From Chryseobacterium fluminis (GTDB taxonomy: Bacteria; Bacteroidota; Bacteroidia; Flavobacteriales; Weeksellaceae), in assembly GCF_026314945.1 (NCBI RefSeq), contig NZ_CP111121.1, positions 1,364,001-1,428,000 on the forward strand: 64,000 bases of DNA, read 5' to 3'. Every line of letters begins with the position of its first letter. Within the stretch, counting starts at the first letter, position 1. The notes under the pieces were generated by a model, which saw nothing but the letters and a program-made list of their open reading frames with translations, was not told the DNA's origin and searched no databases. Made by a program: the position numbers and the translations under genes. This document shows, piece after piece, positions 9,531-18,623 of this stretch.

Positions 9531-9558
9531 CAACACCTGAAAATTATTTCAGGTGTTG
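9531..9558. terminator. 12-bp perfect inverted repeat between the SDR and AraC genes
   Basis: CAACACCTGAAA (9531-9542) and TTTCAGGTGTTG (9547-9558) are perfect inverted copies around ATTA. It follows the SDR stop codon and precedes the AraC start. Neither side has a long T run, so it may be a weak terminator or attenuator, or an operator for the AraC protein. Confidence 0.55.
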
Positions 9559-9581
9559 GTTGTGTAAAAATAGGGAATTAA

Positions 9582-10319
9582 TTACCAAGGTGTTTCACCG
9601 GTTTCGGGATTATATTCCTCACTGATGAATTTTCCGGTGGGACCGTCTTCAGTGATCATGGCGTATTTTGCAATTCTTTTTCCGCCCTCTTCCACCGTTC
9701 CGGTACCTCTGTGATCATTGAAATCCGTAGCAACAAATCCCGGACATACGGCATTCACTTTAAATGAAGTGTCGCGGAGTTCGTAGGCGAGATTGATCGT
9801 ATACATATTCATCGCAGCTTTTGAAGCCGTATATACGGCAGCTTTGTGACCGTAATAGATCCAGTCCGGATCAGAATGCAGCGTGAGTGAGCAGCCGCTG
9901 GAAGAGACATTGACAATCCTCGGCTCCTCAGATTTCCGGAGGAGATCCATCAATATCTGCGTCACCCTGATCACCCCGTACAGATTGGTATCCATCACCT
10001 TCTGAAAAGCTTCTACCGGTGCCTGCAGGGCAGCTTGTGGCATTCCACCGTTAATTCCTGCGTTGTTGATCAGCACATCCAGTACATCGGTTTTAGTTCC
10101 GATCTTCGATCTTGCTTCTTCTACTGACGCAGCGTCCGTCACATCAAGCTGAATGGCTTCCGTATTTTCAAAACCTTCGCTTTTAAGTTGCTGTACGGCA
10201 GATTCCCCGTTTTCAATATTCCGGCTTCCTATAAAGACAAAATATCCGTTTTCTAAAAGCTGTCTGGCCGTCTCAAATCCTATTCCTTTGTTGGCCCCTG
10301 TTATAAATGCTGTTTTCAT
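9582..10319 (-). CDS. SDR family oxidoreductase (245 aa)
   Basis: A short-chain dehydrogenase/reductase with TGANKGIG at residues 7-14, NNAG at 85-88, a Ser in VNVSSSG, and YTASK at 163-167. It resembles carbonyl-reductase-like SDRs and is a clear paralogue of the SDR at 39498-40232 (shared TGANKGIG, GSLTLHSD-type core, and a C-terminus ending in TGE.PW). It begins 6 bases after the NmrA-like gene, so the two are co-transcribed. Substrate unknown. Confidence 0.92.
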   Translation of the reverse strand: MKTAFITGANKGIGFETARQLLENGYFVFIGSRNIENGESAVQQLKSEGFENTEAIQLDVTDAASVEEARSKIGTKTDVLDVLINNAGINGGMPQAALQAPVEAFQKVMDTNLYGVIRVTQILMDLLRKSEEPRIVNVSSSGCSLTLHSDPDWIYYGHKAAVYTASKAAMNMYTINLAYELRDTSFKVNAVCPGFVATDFNDHRGTGTVEEGGKRIAKYAMITEDGPTGKFISEEYNPETGETPW

Positions 10320-10325
10320 TTTAAT

Positions 10326-11231
10326 TTATTTTTTGTTATAGATTTGGGAAAATTCTCTTGCGAAATCTTCTAATTTTATTTTTCCGAGCGTAGGTTTATT
10401 GACGTAAAAATCCTCGTACAGGCTACCGTCTCCCTGGGCTTTTTGCATGGCAATCATTCCTTCGGCAATCCACCCGTTAACGCCTGCAGAAAGCATCTGA
10501 TCTAATAATACTTCACCGGAGATTACTTTCCATTCCAGATCCGGATTGCCGGTTGCGTTTCCTAAAGCAGTAGCAATTTCATCAGGAGATACCTCATCGC
10601 TTGCGACATAATGAACTGTTTTCCCGGTGAAGGGTTTTTCCATTTCGTCTGCAATTGTTGCTGCAATATCATAAGGTGACACCCATGGTTCTTTCCGGTC
10701 GCCCCCGTAGCTCTGAATAATTGCATTCTGAGACTTTATGGTCGGAAGCCAACGGTAAATATTGCTGAAAAAACCTACGGGACGCATGAATTTTATGGAC
10801 ACCTCTTCAGGAAGTGTCCGTAAGATCTGCTCGACATTATAATGGACCGAAAGACTTCCGGTACCTTGATCAGAGTGTGCCCCGATACTGCTTAAGTGGA
10901 TAATCTTTTTGACGCCGGACTGCTGAACAGCGGTTACATAATTTCGGGCAATTCTTTTAAATTCAGCCAGGAAATCAATTTCTTTATCAAAAATACTTCC
11001 GATGCCTTCCCAGGCCTCCATCAGATAAACGGCATCAGCATCTTTAAATATCGCCGTTAAAAATTCAGCATCCTGAATGCTTCCTACGGCCGCAACTGCA
11101 CCGAAGGATTCTATTTCTGAAACTCTTTCTTCTTTACTGCTGATTACCGTTACCTGATGTCCGGCCGATACCAATAACTGAGTGAGTGGTTTTCCGATGT
11201 TCCCAAGAGAACCTGTTAATGTTATTTTCAT
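10326..11231 (-). CDS. NmrA-like NAD(P)-binding protein (301 aa)
   Basis: An atypical SDR of the NmrA/HSCARG type. It starts MKITLTGSLGNIGKPL with a GxxGxxG dinucleotide-binding loop. It lacks the YxxxK of classical SDRs, and has IIHLSSIGAHS, FMRPVGFFSN and a C-terminal substrate domain (VSPDEIATALGNATG). Such proteins act as NADP sensors or quinone/alcohol reductases. It is the first gene of the 11231 to 9582 operon with an SDR, next to an AraC regulator. Confidence 0.9.
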   Translation of the reverse strand: MKITLTGSLGNIGKPLTQLLVSAGHQVTVISSKEERVSEIESFGAVAAVGSIQDAEFLTAIFKDADAVYLMEAWEGIGSIFDKEIDFLAEFKRIARNYVTAVQQSGVKKIIHLSSIGAHSDQGTGSLSVHYNVEQILRTLPEEVSIKFMRPVGFFSNIYRWLPTIKSQNAIIQSYGGDRKEPWVSPYDIAATIADEMEKPFTGKTVHYVASDEVSPDEIATALGNATGNPDLEWKVISGEVLLDQMLSAGVNGWIAEGMIAMQKAQGDGSLYEDFYVNKPTLGKIKLEDFAREFSQIYNKK

Positions 11232-11469
11232 TGTCTAAATTATAAGTACAAAATTGCAACAACCCTCAGAGATACCATTAACAGAATCCCGGCAATACTT
11301 AACTGAAATACGAACGGTTAAACTAATCAGGTACAATTTCTGATTGTAGATTTTGACAAACGTGTAAATAGATCGTAATTAATCTGTTTAAACTTTCATT
11401 TTTAAGAAATAGAGGGCCTTATTAGCTTTTATTAATTTAAATCTATATAGTTATGATAGATGGAGGAGA

Positions 11470-11652
11470 ATGATAAACAACTGGGGGTCCTGTAATCTTT
11501 TAAGAGTGGAAATCTTTCTGCAGAAACTACACAAGAAAGCTGTTGCGCACATGCCGGATGCAGATCCGAATAGCCATCTGGACAAAGAAAGTACGGTAAA
11601 AACATCAGTGGAAAATTACAGAGACGGGCATGGAACGCCCTGCCGTAAATAA
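11470..11652 (+). CDS. Possible small hypothetical protein (60 aa)
   Basis: ATG 11470 follows a GGAGGAG at 11462-11467, an unusually good Shine-Dalgarno for this genome, and the frame ends 1 base before a strong terminator. The product is basic, with HKKAVAHMPDADPNSHLDKE and a C-terminal CRK. No family is recognised. The ribosome site and terminator support a gene; composition gives no extra help. Confidence 0.38.
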   Translation: MINNWGSCNLLRVEIFLQKLHKKAVAHMPDADPNSHLDKESTVKTSVENYRDGHGTPCRK

Positions 11653-11653
11653 A

Positions 11654-11688
11654 AAGCTCCCGAAAAAAATCCGGAAGCTTCGTTTTTT
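11654..11688. terminator. Bidirectional terminator between convergent genes
   Basis: AAGCTCCCG (11654-11662) pairs with CGGAAGCTT (11672-11680) with one mismatch. T runs follow on both strands (TTTTTT on plus, TTTTT on minus). It serves the 11470-11652 frame and the thioredoxin-like gene converging on it. Confidence 0.8.
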
Positions 11689-11695
11689 ATTATGC

Positions 11696-12286
11696 TTATT
11701 TCTTACTTATTAAAGGTACGATCAATCTGTTGATCATTGGTTTACTGTCTGTCCAATCCGGATCACCCTTGGAATCTTTCCAGGAGGTTACGAGTTCTAC
11801 CTCGCCCGTTTTGTTTATGACAATATATTTAGACATATCATCTATCTTCTCAAACTTTGAAGGAGTAATCGCATCCATAAAATCTTTGTATTTTTTACTT
11901 CTTCCTCTACCCGGAACATCGCCAATGATAGCTATTTTGGCTTTTGGAAAAGTTTCAGATACATATTTTCTTGCCAGATCAGTAAAATGATGATTTTCTT
12001 TGTCAACCAGAAGAACATACAGATCTACATCATAATTTTCTTCCAGTGCCATAAAATCATTAAGATGATACATGCATGGCGCACACCACCTGGCAAAGGT
12101 GAAAAAAATAGTTTTACTTTTATCGGAATTTTTGGCTAAACATTTAACTGTATTATCATTTACGGCCAATAGTTCTTTAAAAAAAGTTTCTTTTATAGAA
12201 CATTTTTCCCTGAGATCTGTGGTTTGAGAATTAAGAAATAATGAAAACACAGAGAAAGTAACAATAAGAAACCTGAGCATAATCAT
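11696..12286 (-). CDS. Secreted thioredoxin-like protein (196 aa)
   Basis: An N-terminal signal peptide (MLRFLIVTFSVFSLFLNSQ) precedes a thioredoxin fold with the redox motif WCAPC in FFTFARWCAPCMYHL, followed by DVDLYVLLVDKENHHF and a late YIVINKTGEVEL strand. It is probably a periplasmic disulfide oxidoreductase of the TlpA/ResA type, though the C-terminal half is diverged. A second in-frame ATG lies two codons in. It stands alone, between convergent and divergent neighbours. Confidence 0.85.
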   Translation of the reverse strand: MIMLRFLIVTFSVFSLFLNSQTTDLREKCSIKETFFKELLAVNDNTVKCLAKNSDKSKTIFFTFARWCAPCMYHLNDFMALEENYDVDLYVLLVDKENHHFTDLARKYVSETFPKAKIAIIGDVPGRGRSKKYKDFMDAITPSKFEKIDDMSKYIVINKTGEVELVTSWKDSKGDPDWTDSKPMINRLIVPLISKK

Positions 12287-12653
12287 TCTTTTTACATTTT
12301 TACAACACTGATCGTATATCCTGCGGATTTTCCTAAAGTAGGATCGTAGTCATAAGTTTTTTTATAATACTATTAGTTTTTATAACGTTTCAAAAATATA
12401 AAAAAACTGAGGAATACCAATATTCTTTCCAAAATAAATACATTATTAACAAACGAACCGTGTTGTCAAATCATTTAGTCCGAAATTAAGCTTCGGATCT
12501 GATGTTTATACCTTCTTCTGTTTTACTTGTCATCTCGTGCGGTTTCGAAACATGTATGTAGAGTTTTGGTTAAAATTTACCAGTTTACAACAAGTTAGTA
12601 TATATATATCGGATTTGAGTACTTTTGCTCTTTTTTAAACTAAAAATACAGCA
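12287..12653. other. Intergenic region between divergent genes
   Basis: It holds a candidate -7 element TACTTTTG at 12620-12627, 26 bases before the zinc-ribbon gene, without a TTG at -33. Nothing else was recognised. Confidence 0.4.
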
Positions 12654-13625
12654 ATGAATCCTTTTCACAACACTAAGACAGACTACCTGGCTTATCTGTT
12701 TTTTATGGATAAAGTACACTATAATGAGGATGCTTATTTCCAAATGAAAATGGAACTAAGCAGAAGGAATTTCAATTTTGACAATTTCAATCAGAATTCC
12801 TATATCCGTTTAGTAGTAAAGGATTTATTTTCCGGATGGGAAAAGCAGGCAAGAAAAATGTTTGCAGAACTTATTGCCAGCGGATGGACTTTTCAGCAAC
12901 CTTTGGATTATAAAGAGTCCTGGGGCCGTATGACTTTTCGGGGATTTCATACAGAAGTCAGTCCCAAACTCGAACAAATCCTGAAAAGGTATATCAAAAT
13001 TTTGGAGTCTACTTGTGGAAACTGTGGAAGCAGAAGAAAGGTAGAGGGTTATGGTGATTTCTATTTCTGCAAAAAATGTTATCTGAAATATTTGAAAAAG
13101 TACAGGATCAGCAATATTGATAAGAATGGATTTTCTTATTTTAAAGAAAAAAGATACCATGTCTTTTGGTCCGAAATAAATCATGTGGAATGGAAAACCG
13201 ATGGTTACGAAAGTTTTCATATTACTTTAAACAGACTTTCGCCTGAAGAACAAATCTCCAGAGAATATGATGCAAGAGATTATATTTCCTTTTCTACTGG
13301 ATCCTTTAATTTTTTTAAATTACTTAGAAAATTACCCACAGGCCTGCTTACAAAATCCCAGGTTGAAGAAATTCACCAGCTTTGCAATAGCTTAAAAAAG
13401 TGTCCGATTTGTAGCAGAAAATCAGTACTTAGTACGATGGTTGATAAAAAATGTCTTGTTTGTAATACCTTTACTGAAAAACTGGAAAATCCAACTGAAA
13501 AATTTCTGAAAAGATTTGGTACCCAACAAGGTATAATTGATCATGATAAGAAAAATTTCAGACGGGCTCTGGAAGATCATACTGTTTTAAAATATTGCTA
13601 TAAAACGGATATGTCTTTCAAATAA
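12654..13625 (+). CDS. Hypothetical protein with two zinc-binding Cys4 clusters (323 aa)
   Basis: No family was recognised. Two metal-binding-like Cys pairs of pairs are visible. One is at about residues 120-143 (CGNCGSRRK then FCKKCYLKY). The other is near 249-270 (CPICSRK then CLVCNTF). The flanks are rich in Lys and aromatic residues (WEKQARKMFAELIASGWTF). No signal peptide or membrane segment is present, so it should be cytoplasmic. The zinc ribbons suggest nucleic-acid or protein binding, but that is inference. A -7 element (TACTTTTG, 12620-12627) sits just upstream. Confidence 0.75.
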   Translation: MNPFHNTKTDYLAYLFFMDKVHYNEDAYFQMKMELSRRNFNFDNFNQNSYIRLVVKDLFSGWEKQARKMFAELIASGWTFQQPLDYKESWGRMTFRGFHTEVSPKLEQILKRYIKILESTCGNCGSRRKVEGYGDFYFCKKCYLKYLKKYRISNIDKNGFSYFKEKRYHVFWSEINHVEWKTDGYESFHITLNRLSPEEQISREYDARDYISFSTGSFNFFKLLRKLPTGLLTKSQVEEIHQLCNSLKKCPICSRKSVLSTMVDKKCLVCNTFTEKLENPTEKFLKRFGTQQGIIDHDKKNFRRALEDHTVLKYCYKTDMSFK

Positions 13626-14069
13626 CAGGTAAGGTATGATATGGTTATAGATCCTTGAATAAACATTCCGGAACTTGTACATTATCGATGTGATGATGTT
13701 TCCTTTTTATTAATACCAATAATAATCAACTGATGATCAGATATAAAACAGAATATAAATCATAAAAATTTATTTCCGGATATTGTTCATCCCCGCTCTT
13801 TCTTATTAAATTTACTGTTGTCGTGTTTAAAATTTTAGGGGAAATTGGGAAACTGATAAGCCCCACTAAAAAGGAAGTATTGCAATGACTTGTGAGAGCA
13901 TGTAAACTGTCCTGTTTTTCAGATCCATTAAAAAATTAAAGATAATACAGCGCTCTCCTAAAGTTGCATTTTTCTATTGATAACAACGTTTCGCGAAGTA
14001 TTAAGGTATGATATTTGCAAACGGATAAGTCTTCAAAATAAGAAATTAACAAGATCAATTAAATTTGAA
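13626..14069. other. Intergenic region
   Basis: AT-rich. An upstream TTG-initiated extension of the next gene begins at 13977 but looks unlike coding sequence. A near-consensus -7 element GATATTTG at 14010-14017 supports a start at 14070. Confidence 0.35.
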
Positions 14070-15032
14070 ATGAAAAACGGGTTTATTGGATTCTGGGGCA
14101 TTTTTATCGCCTATTTTATATTCGTACATCCATGTATTATCTATTACAATACCTATCATACCAGCAGTAATACCGAAAACGGCAGGCTTGCCGTTTTTTA
14201 TCTGGGACTTAGCTTTCTCCTCTGGACGACAGTGCTCGGAACTACCTTATGGCTGATCATCAGGAACGGCATTTTGGCCCAAAAAAATCTTGCCTATATA
14301 GACCGGCATGGAAAAAGAGTGCAGGCCAAGATCATACAGTCAGCAATTCTCAAAAAACACGAAAATTTTATATCCCGCCAGATAACTTTAGAGATGATGA
14401 ATTTCTCAGGAGCGGTTATTCATCATACCATGATGGTCAATGACGTGCGTCCTAAAGAAAACAGGTTTGAGAAGGGAAAGAACATCTACCTTAAAGTTGA
14501 TTCCGAATTTAAAAACAATCCTTATTTGCTACTGGAAGGGTCAACTTCAAAAGTAAATTATGTGTTGCTGTTGCTATGGCTTGTTTTTACCGGTGGTGTA
14601 GCTGCTTATTATCTGTATGCCTATACTACGGAGAATGGCGGGTTGGGCTGGCGTTTTCTGGAACTGTTTCACCCGCTGCTGGTGATCCCTGCATGCTTTA
14701 TTTTATTCATGGGAATATTTTATCTTATTTTCAGAGTTTTCATTATGGGTAATAATACAGGACGGGAACTTCTCGAACTGAAATTTAAAGGAGAAAAAAC
14801 AATAGCCGAAATTGTACAGGTACAACAAACGGGAACCTATATCAATGAACAGCCACAGGTAGAATTTACTTTGGAATTTACGGATAAGGGCGGAAAGAAG
14901 ATCCATGGGGTAAAGAAAGAAATTGTTTCGTTACTGGATATCGCCAAAGTCTCGGCTCTAAAACACAGGGAGATCATGTACCTTTCGGACCGGCCTGAAA
15001 AATTTGTTTTTTATGATCAGATCAATAACTGA
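14070..15032 (+). CDS. Membrane protein with two DUF3592-like modules (321 aa)
   Basis: Four hydrophobic segments are arranged as two hairpins: FIGFWGIFIAYFIFVHP and LGLSFLLWTTVLGTTLWLI near the start, then YVLLLLWLVFTGGVAAYY and FILFMGIFYLIFRVF near residues 165-240. Each pair is followed by a soluble beta-rich piece (KRVQAKIIQSAIL..., and KTIAEIVQVQQTG...VEFTLEFTDKGG), the pattern seen in DUF3592 proteins. ATG 14070 was chosen because the extension to TTG 13977 is unconvincing. It precedes the lipoprotein gene by 7 bases, so the two form an operon. Function unknown; probably an inner-membrane protein. Confidence 0.75.
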   Translation: MKNGFIGFWGIFIAYFIFVHPCIIYYNTYHTSSNTENGRLAVFYLGLSFLLWTTVLGTTLWLIIRNGILAQKNLAYIDRHGKRVQAKIIQSAILKKHENFISRQITLEMMNFSGAVIHHTMMVNDVRPKENRFEKGKNIYLKVDSEFKNNPYLLLEGSTSKVNYVLLLLWLVFTGGVAAYYLYAYTTENGGLGWRFLELFHPLLVIPACFILFMGIFYLIFRVFIMGNNTGRELLELKFKGEKTIAEIVQVQQTGTYINEQPQVEFTLEFTDKGGKKIHGVKKEIVSLLDIAKVSALKHREIMYLSDRPEKFVFYDQINN

Positions 15033-15039
15033 AAATATA

Positions 15040-15675
15040 ATGAAAAAAAATATTTTAATACTGCTGCTTCCGGTTTTTCTCACGGGCTGCAAAGATTTTA
15101 ACAAAAGTATTAATGATACGCTGACTCCTGCTACACCTGCAGGAAATCCCACAAAAAGTCATACTGACGAATTTCGGGATATGGAGAACAGGACGGAAAA
15201 CAGTGTACCCTTTGCTTCGATGCCTGAGAAACTGGAACTTGCAGAACAACAGCTCCGCGACCTCCCCCGCTTCCGTGGAATTTCCATCAATATTTTTGAA
15301 TATATTCATTTTTATCCTGACGGAAGAATTATTGCCAAAATTCAGACCCCTGAAAACCCTGATTTTGTAGATGAGTATACTTATGCAGATGGACAATGGC
15401 AGGAGCCTGAACCTGTGGTGCTTTCTAAGAGTGATAACATCAAAGCCCGCCTGGTCAGTCTGGATGAAATTCCCTTTAAAAATGTAAACAATGTCTACAA
15501 AGTACTCGTAGAAAAAGGAAATGAAATAGGAAGCAACAATGAGAATCAGGTCATTTTTACGGGAAAAAGGAATCATAAGATTATTTGGTCTCCCAGGACG
15601 ATACAGAATGAACGTTCACGATATGATATTGAGTATCATGAGAATGGCACCCTGAAATCCTTTGAACAGAAGTAA
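15040..15675 (+). CDS. Lipoprotein of unknown function (211 aa)
   Basis: It starts MKKNILILLLPVFLTGCKD, a lipoprotein signal with lipobox LTGC and Cys17. The mature part ends YDIEYHENGTLKSFEQK and contains beta-rich repeats (INIFEYIHFYPDGRIIAKI, NQVIFTGKRNHKIIW). It lies 7 bases after the membrane-protein gene. A decayed relative exists at 4271-4631. ATG 15040 is preferred over an upstream in-frame start at 15004 because the signal peptide begins there. Confidence 0.82.
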   Translation: MKKNILILLLPVFLTGCKDFNKSINDTLTPATPAGNPTKSHTDEFRDMENRTENSVPFASMPEKLELAEQQLRDLPRFRGISINIFEYIHFYPDGRIIAKIQTPENPDFVDEYTYADGQWQEPEPVVLSKSDNIKARLVSLDEIPFKNVNNVYKVLVEKGNEIGSNNENQVIFTGKRNHKIIWSPRTIQNERSRYDIEYHENGTLKSFEQK

Positions 15676-15842
15676 ATAGAGTAACACGAAATTTTTCTCC
15701 TGTTTTTTGTGATTTCAGCGGTGGCGACATGACATATTCAGAAACATTAAAATAACGTCATGTTTAAAGTGAATGTAAGAGGTTCTTAATATTACCATTT
15801 TTTCACATTTATAGAAAATCGTCAGCAGACCCCATCAAAATA

Positions 15843-16082
15843 ATGGACAATCACTTTTACAATCCGGATATTTTAATGATAGACTTTTCTTGTCCAATAC
15901 GGAAACGTCGGCCGGGTTTTCGGTTACATGGAAGGAGTGGTTATTTCTGCAAAAAACATGGTTTCAACATTAAAAAAAGTGAGTGTGTAGAATGTAATTT
16001 GCTTTACAAACGTTTACAGTATTCTTGTCATAATTTACATCTATTAGAACGGATTGATCTACGTACAAACCATCCCGTTTAA
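15843..16082 (+). CDS. Small Cys/His-containing hypothetical protein (79 aa)
   Basis: A basic protein with a possible zinc site FCKKHGFNIKKSECVEC (C-x2-H-x9-C-x2-C) in its middle. The FCKK motif recalls the first zinc cluster of the protein at 12654-13625 (YFCKKCYLKYLKK), but the rest differs. No signal peptide or membrane segment. It could be a real small protein or a remnant of a longer zinc-binding gene. Confidence 0.42.
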   Translation: MDNHFYNPDILMIDFSCPIRKRRPGFRLHGRSGYFCKKHGFNIKKSECVECNLLYKRLQYSCHNLHLLERIDLRTNHPV

Positions 16083-16259
16083 TTTAGCACTACCGTAAAT
16101 AATAATACTTAATAAAGCAGGCAGAAATCAATTCTCGAGCTGATAAGTCCCTTCATTTTTTTTTCAATCTTCAATCTGTTCAGGAATGATTCTTCAGTAT
16201 AACCGGGATCAGCCAGCTTTAAAGTTTATTAATGATTACTGACCGCCGAATATTTCATT

Positions 16260-16958
16260 TCAATCAGCATATGCGAATGTTGAATCTAATTTGTCAAATC
16301 CAATTGTTTCCGATAATATTTTATTTAATTCGATGTCCGTCAGCAGTCCTCTGTGTTTCTCTTTTCTACCCTTTGGCAGTTCAGTCTCATAGTCAATAAT
16401 ATCTCTTGAAAGTACATTCTGCAAAATAGCGGTCTGCTTTTCGGTCAGATATTTTGTATGGGTTTTCAGACTACGGTTAAAATTATTTTTAAATTCTTCG
16501 TCACTAACCTTATTATAAATATCCTGGTCCGACATATCGGTAAGTAAAGCTCTGAAAATATAGTCCTGCAGGTTCCTGGCAAGATAATTTACTTCGTTGC
16601 TGTCATGCCAAACCAATACCACAGGAATATGGTCACCGTCTTTTTCATTCAGGGAAAAGCAGAAATGGTCGCCTCCACCGCTTTGCGCAAACGGAACAAA
16701 CCTGAATTCAGGCTTAATCTGCCTGTAATCATCAGGATCAGTCAGTTCTTCAATCGCTTCACTCACTGCTTCCGTATTGAGTAATTCAAAATCATAGCTG
16801 AACAGTAAAAGTGTAGGATTTTCCTTCAGCCTGGGAAAAACCGTATCGGACCATGCCGGGCTGTATTCTCCGACATCAAGCATTCCATCCTGTTCCAGTT
16901 GCTTGTAAATTTCAGGATATGTAAATCCGTATTCGCTTTCTATTTCACTCAGTGTCAT
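16260..16958 (-). CDS. SMI1/KNR4 (SUKH) family protein (232 aa)
   Basis: The N-terminus reads MTLSEIESEYGFTYPEIYKQLEQDGML, and the centre has the family's FRFVPFAQSGGGDHFCFSL with the following IPVVLVWHDSNEVNYLARNLQDYI. SUKH proteins commonly act as cytoplasmic immunity proteins against polymorphic toxins. The C-terminal ~100 residues are charged and not assigned. No toxin gene adjoins it, so it may be an orphan immunity protein or have a housekeeping role. Confidence 0.8.
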   Translation of the reverse strand: MTLSEIESEYGFTYPEIYKQLEQDGMLDVGEYSPAWSDTVFPRLKENPTLLLFSYDFELLNTEAVSEAIEELTDPDDYRQIKPEFRFVPFAQSGGGDHFCFSLNEKDGDHIPVVLVWHDSNEVNYLARNLQDYIFRALLTDMSDQDIYNKVSDEEFKNNFNRSLKTHTKYLTEKQTAILQNVLSRDIIDYETELPKGRKEKHRGLLTDIELNKILSETIGFDKLDSTFAYAD

Positions 16959-17715
16959 AATGTTGGAATGTAAGGAATGTTTATAGATTCTGTACTTATT
17001 TGATTTAAATAAATCATTCTAAAATCTTCAGTAGATAAGTTACTGATTTTAATTTTATGTCCTGACATATAATCATGATTTTTTGAGATGTATCTTATCT
17101 TTTTAACGTTCTGATTTGCGATCGGGTAAAAGTTTGCCTATATACACTCAACCCCAGATGTTGAAACATATGTATCAGGCATTTCACACAGCTGTTTTAC
17201 GGTTTAGATACCTGTTATAAACAAATTCATAAGGAAAAATTCATCGTATTCTGACCTCAACAGCCAAACACACCAGTAATTCCAATAAAAAACACGCTTA
17301 ATCAGGGACTTAAAAATATTTATTAATGCATTGAAAATGGTAAAATAATATTTTAAAAATCATCATTTTTTCATGAATATATCAACCAAAATGCAGTAGC
17401 TTTGCAGGTCTTTATTTAATCATACAATATTTCCCGTAAAGATCTCAGGTTTAAACTAATTAAGGTATGAAGCATTACTATTTTTTCAGAGATTTTATTT
17501 TCAATCATGACCCTGGTCTTATTTATGGTGAACTCAGAATGAATATTTCTGCTTTTCACTTCGAAGATCAGTAACCATTCCGATGATCAATTAAAGAAGC
17601 AGGTCTTACTCCAATTATACTAATGAGGGGAATTAACACTATTCACAAAATTCAGCGGATCGTGCTTTTAAATAATACCTGAAAATCTTAATCATTACAA
17701 ACAAGAAAACAATTA
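16959..17715. other. Long intergenic region before the collar-protein operon
   Basis: Mostly AT-rich. It contains an exact -7 element (TAGCTTTG, 17397-17404) about 310 bases before the first collar gene, which would give a long leader. A 35-codon frame (17467-17574, MKHYYFFRDF...) lies within that leader. No terminator or known riboswitch was recognised. Confidence 0.4.
17397..17404 (+). promoter_or_regulatory. Candidate -7 promoter element TAGCTTTG
   Basis: An exact TAnnTTTG match in an otherwise non-coding stretch, without a TTG 20 bases upstream. If used, transcription of the operon would start about 300 bases before the first collar gene. Confidence 0.4.
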
Positions 17716-18576
17716 ATGAAACAGTTATACTCAACAGCATTATTCCTGGCAGGGAGCTTCGTGTATTCCCAGGTGGGAATCAACAGCAGCGATCCGAAGG
17801 CAACACTGGACATCGTGGCAAAAAATGCTACCGGTACAGTAACAGAGACCGATGGAATTCTTATTCCCCACATCGACAGACAGCGCGCACAAAATATGGC
17901 TACCGTAGCAACTTCTACAATGGTATATGTGAATGATATATCAACGGGGACCAATACCGGAACAGCCGTTCATATAGATGTAACAGGATTTTACTATTTC
18001 GACGGAAGTGTCTGGCAAAAGCTTAATTTCGACTCCCGATCTTATTCTTTGGGAGACATTCAGTATTCTGCCAGAACAGCTGATCATGAAGGATGGTATC
18101 TGCTGGACGGGAGATCCATCGCAGGCCTTCCTGCCAATGCCAGGTCGGCAGCAGCAAGCCTTGGATTGGCAGGCAATTTATTCGACGCAACCGATAAAAC
18201 CCTCAAAGCAAGAGGTACGTCCGAAAATATCGGAGCTGTAGGCGGTAATGGCTCTATCACCATTTCACAAAGTAATTTACCTAACGTTTCACTGGCGGGG
18301 AACGCAAACATTACCATAAATTCTGCAGGCAGCCATACACACACTTCTGATAAAGGCAGCGGATTTTTAGTTACCGGACTGGCAGGCGGAGGATATGGCG
18401 GAGGAGGAGCCGGTGCCTGGGGAGGGACAGGCGCGTTTCAAACCACAGGAACTGCCGGAGCACACACGCATACGGTATCCCAGGCAGTACAGGTTCCACT
18501 GGGAGGATCCGGTCAGCCCATAGATAACCGGTCTGCTTACCTTGCTCTAAACAGTTTTATTTATTTAGGTGAATAA
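17716..18576 (+). CDS. Secreted phage tail-collar-like protein, copy 1 (286 aa)
   Basis: It has a signal peptide (MKQLYSTALFLAGSFVYS), then QVGINSSDPKATLDI, the N-terminal motif of many Bacteroidetes surface proteins. The middle has FYYFDGSVWQKLN. The C-terminal ~170 residues resemble a phage tail-collar fold: GWYLLDGRSI, ISQSNLPNVSL, two AHTHT/SHTHT stretches, a Gly-rich loop, and the ending NRSAYLALNSFIYLG. The collar fold is known from phage fibres and secreted microcystin-dependent-protein homologues. It is the first gene of a three-copy operon. Role inferred as a secreted surface or adhesive structural protein. Confidence 0.82.
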   Translation: MKQLYSTALFLAGSFVYSQVGINSSDPKATLDIVAKNATGTVTETDGILIPHIDRQRAQNMATVATSTMVYVNDISTGTNTGTAVHIDVTGFYYFDGSVWQKLNFDSRSYSLGDIQYSARTADHEGWYLLDGRSIAGLPANARSAAASLGLAGNLFDATDKTLKARGTSENIGAVGGNGSITISQSNLPNVSLAGNANITINSAGSHTHTSDKGSGFLVTGLAGGGYGGGGAGAWGGTGAFQTTGTAGAHTHTVSQAVQVPLGGSGQPIDNRSAYLALNSFIYLGE

Positions 18577-18623
18577 AAGCAACACCGCTACCCTTATTAA
18601 AATCAAAAAATTTATCAGACATC

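Noticed and set aside
13977-14069. TTG-initiated extension of the DUF3592-like gene
   Set aside because: A near-consensus promoter element lies within it and the ATG at 14070 gives a normal membrane-protein start.
16260-16958. SMI1/KNR4 protein as the immunity partner of the RHS toxin
   Set aside because: It lies 34 kb away, and DUF4304 directly after the toxin is a better candidate.
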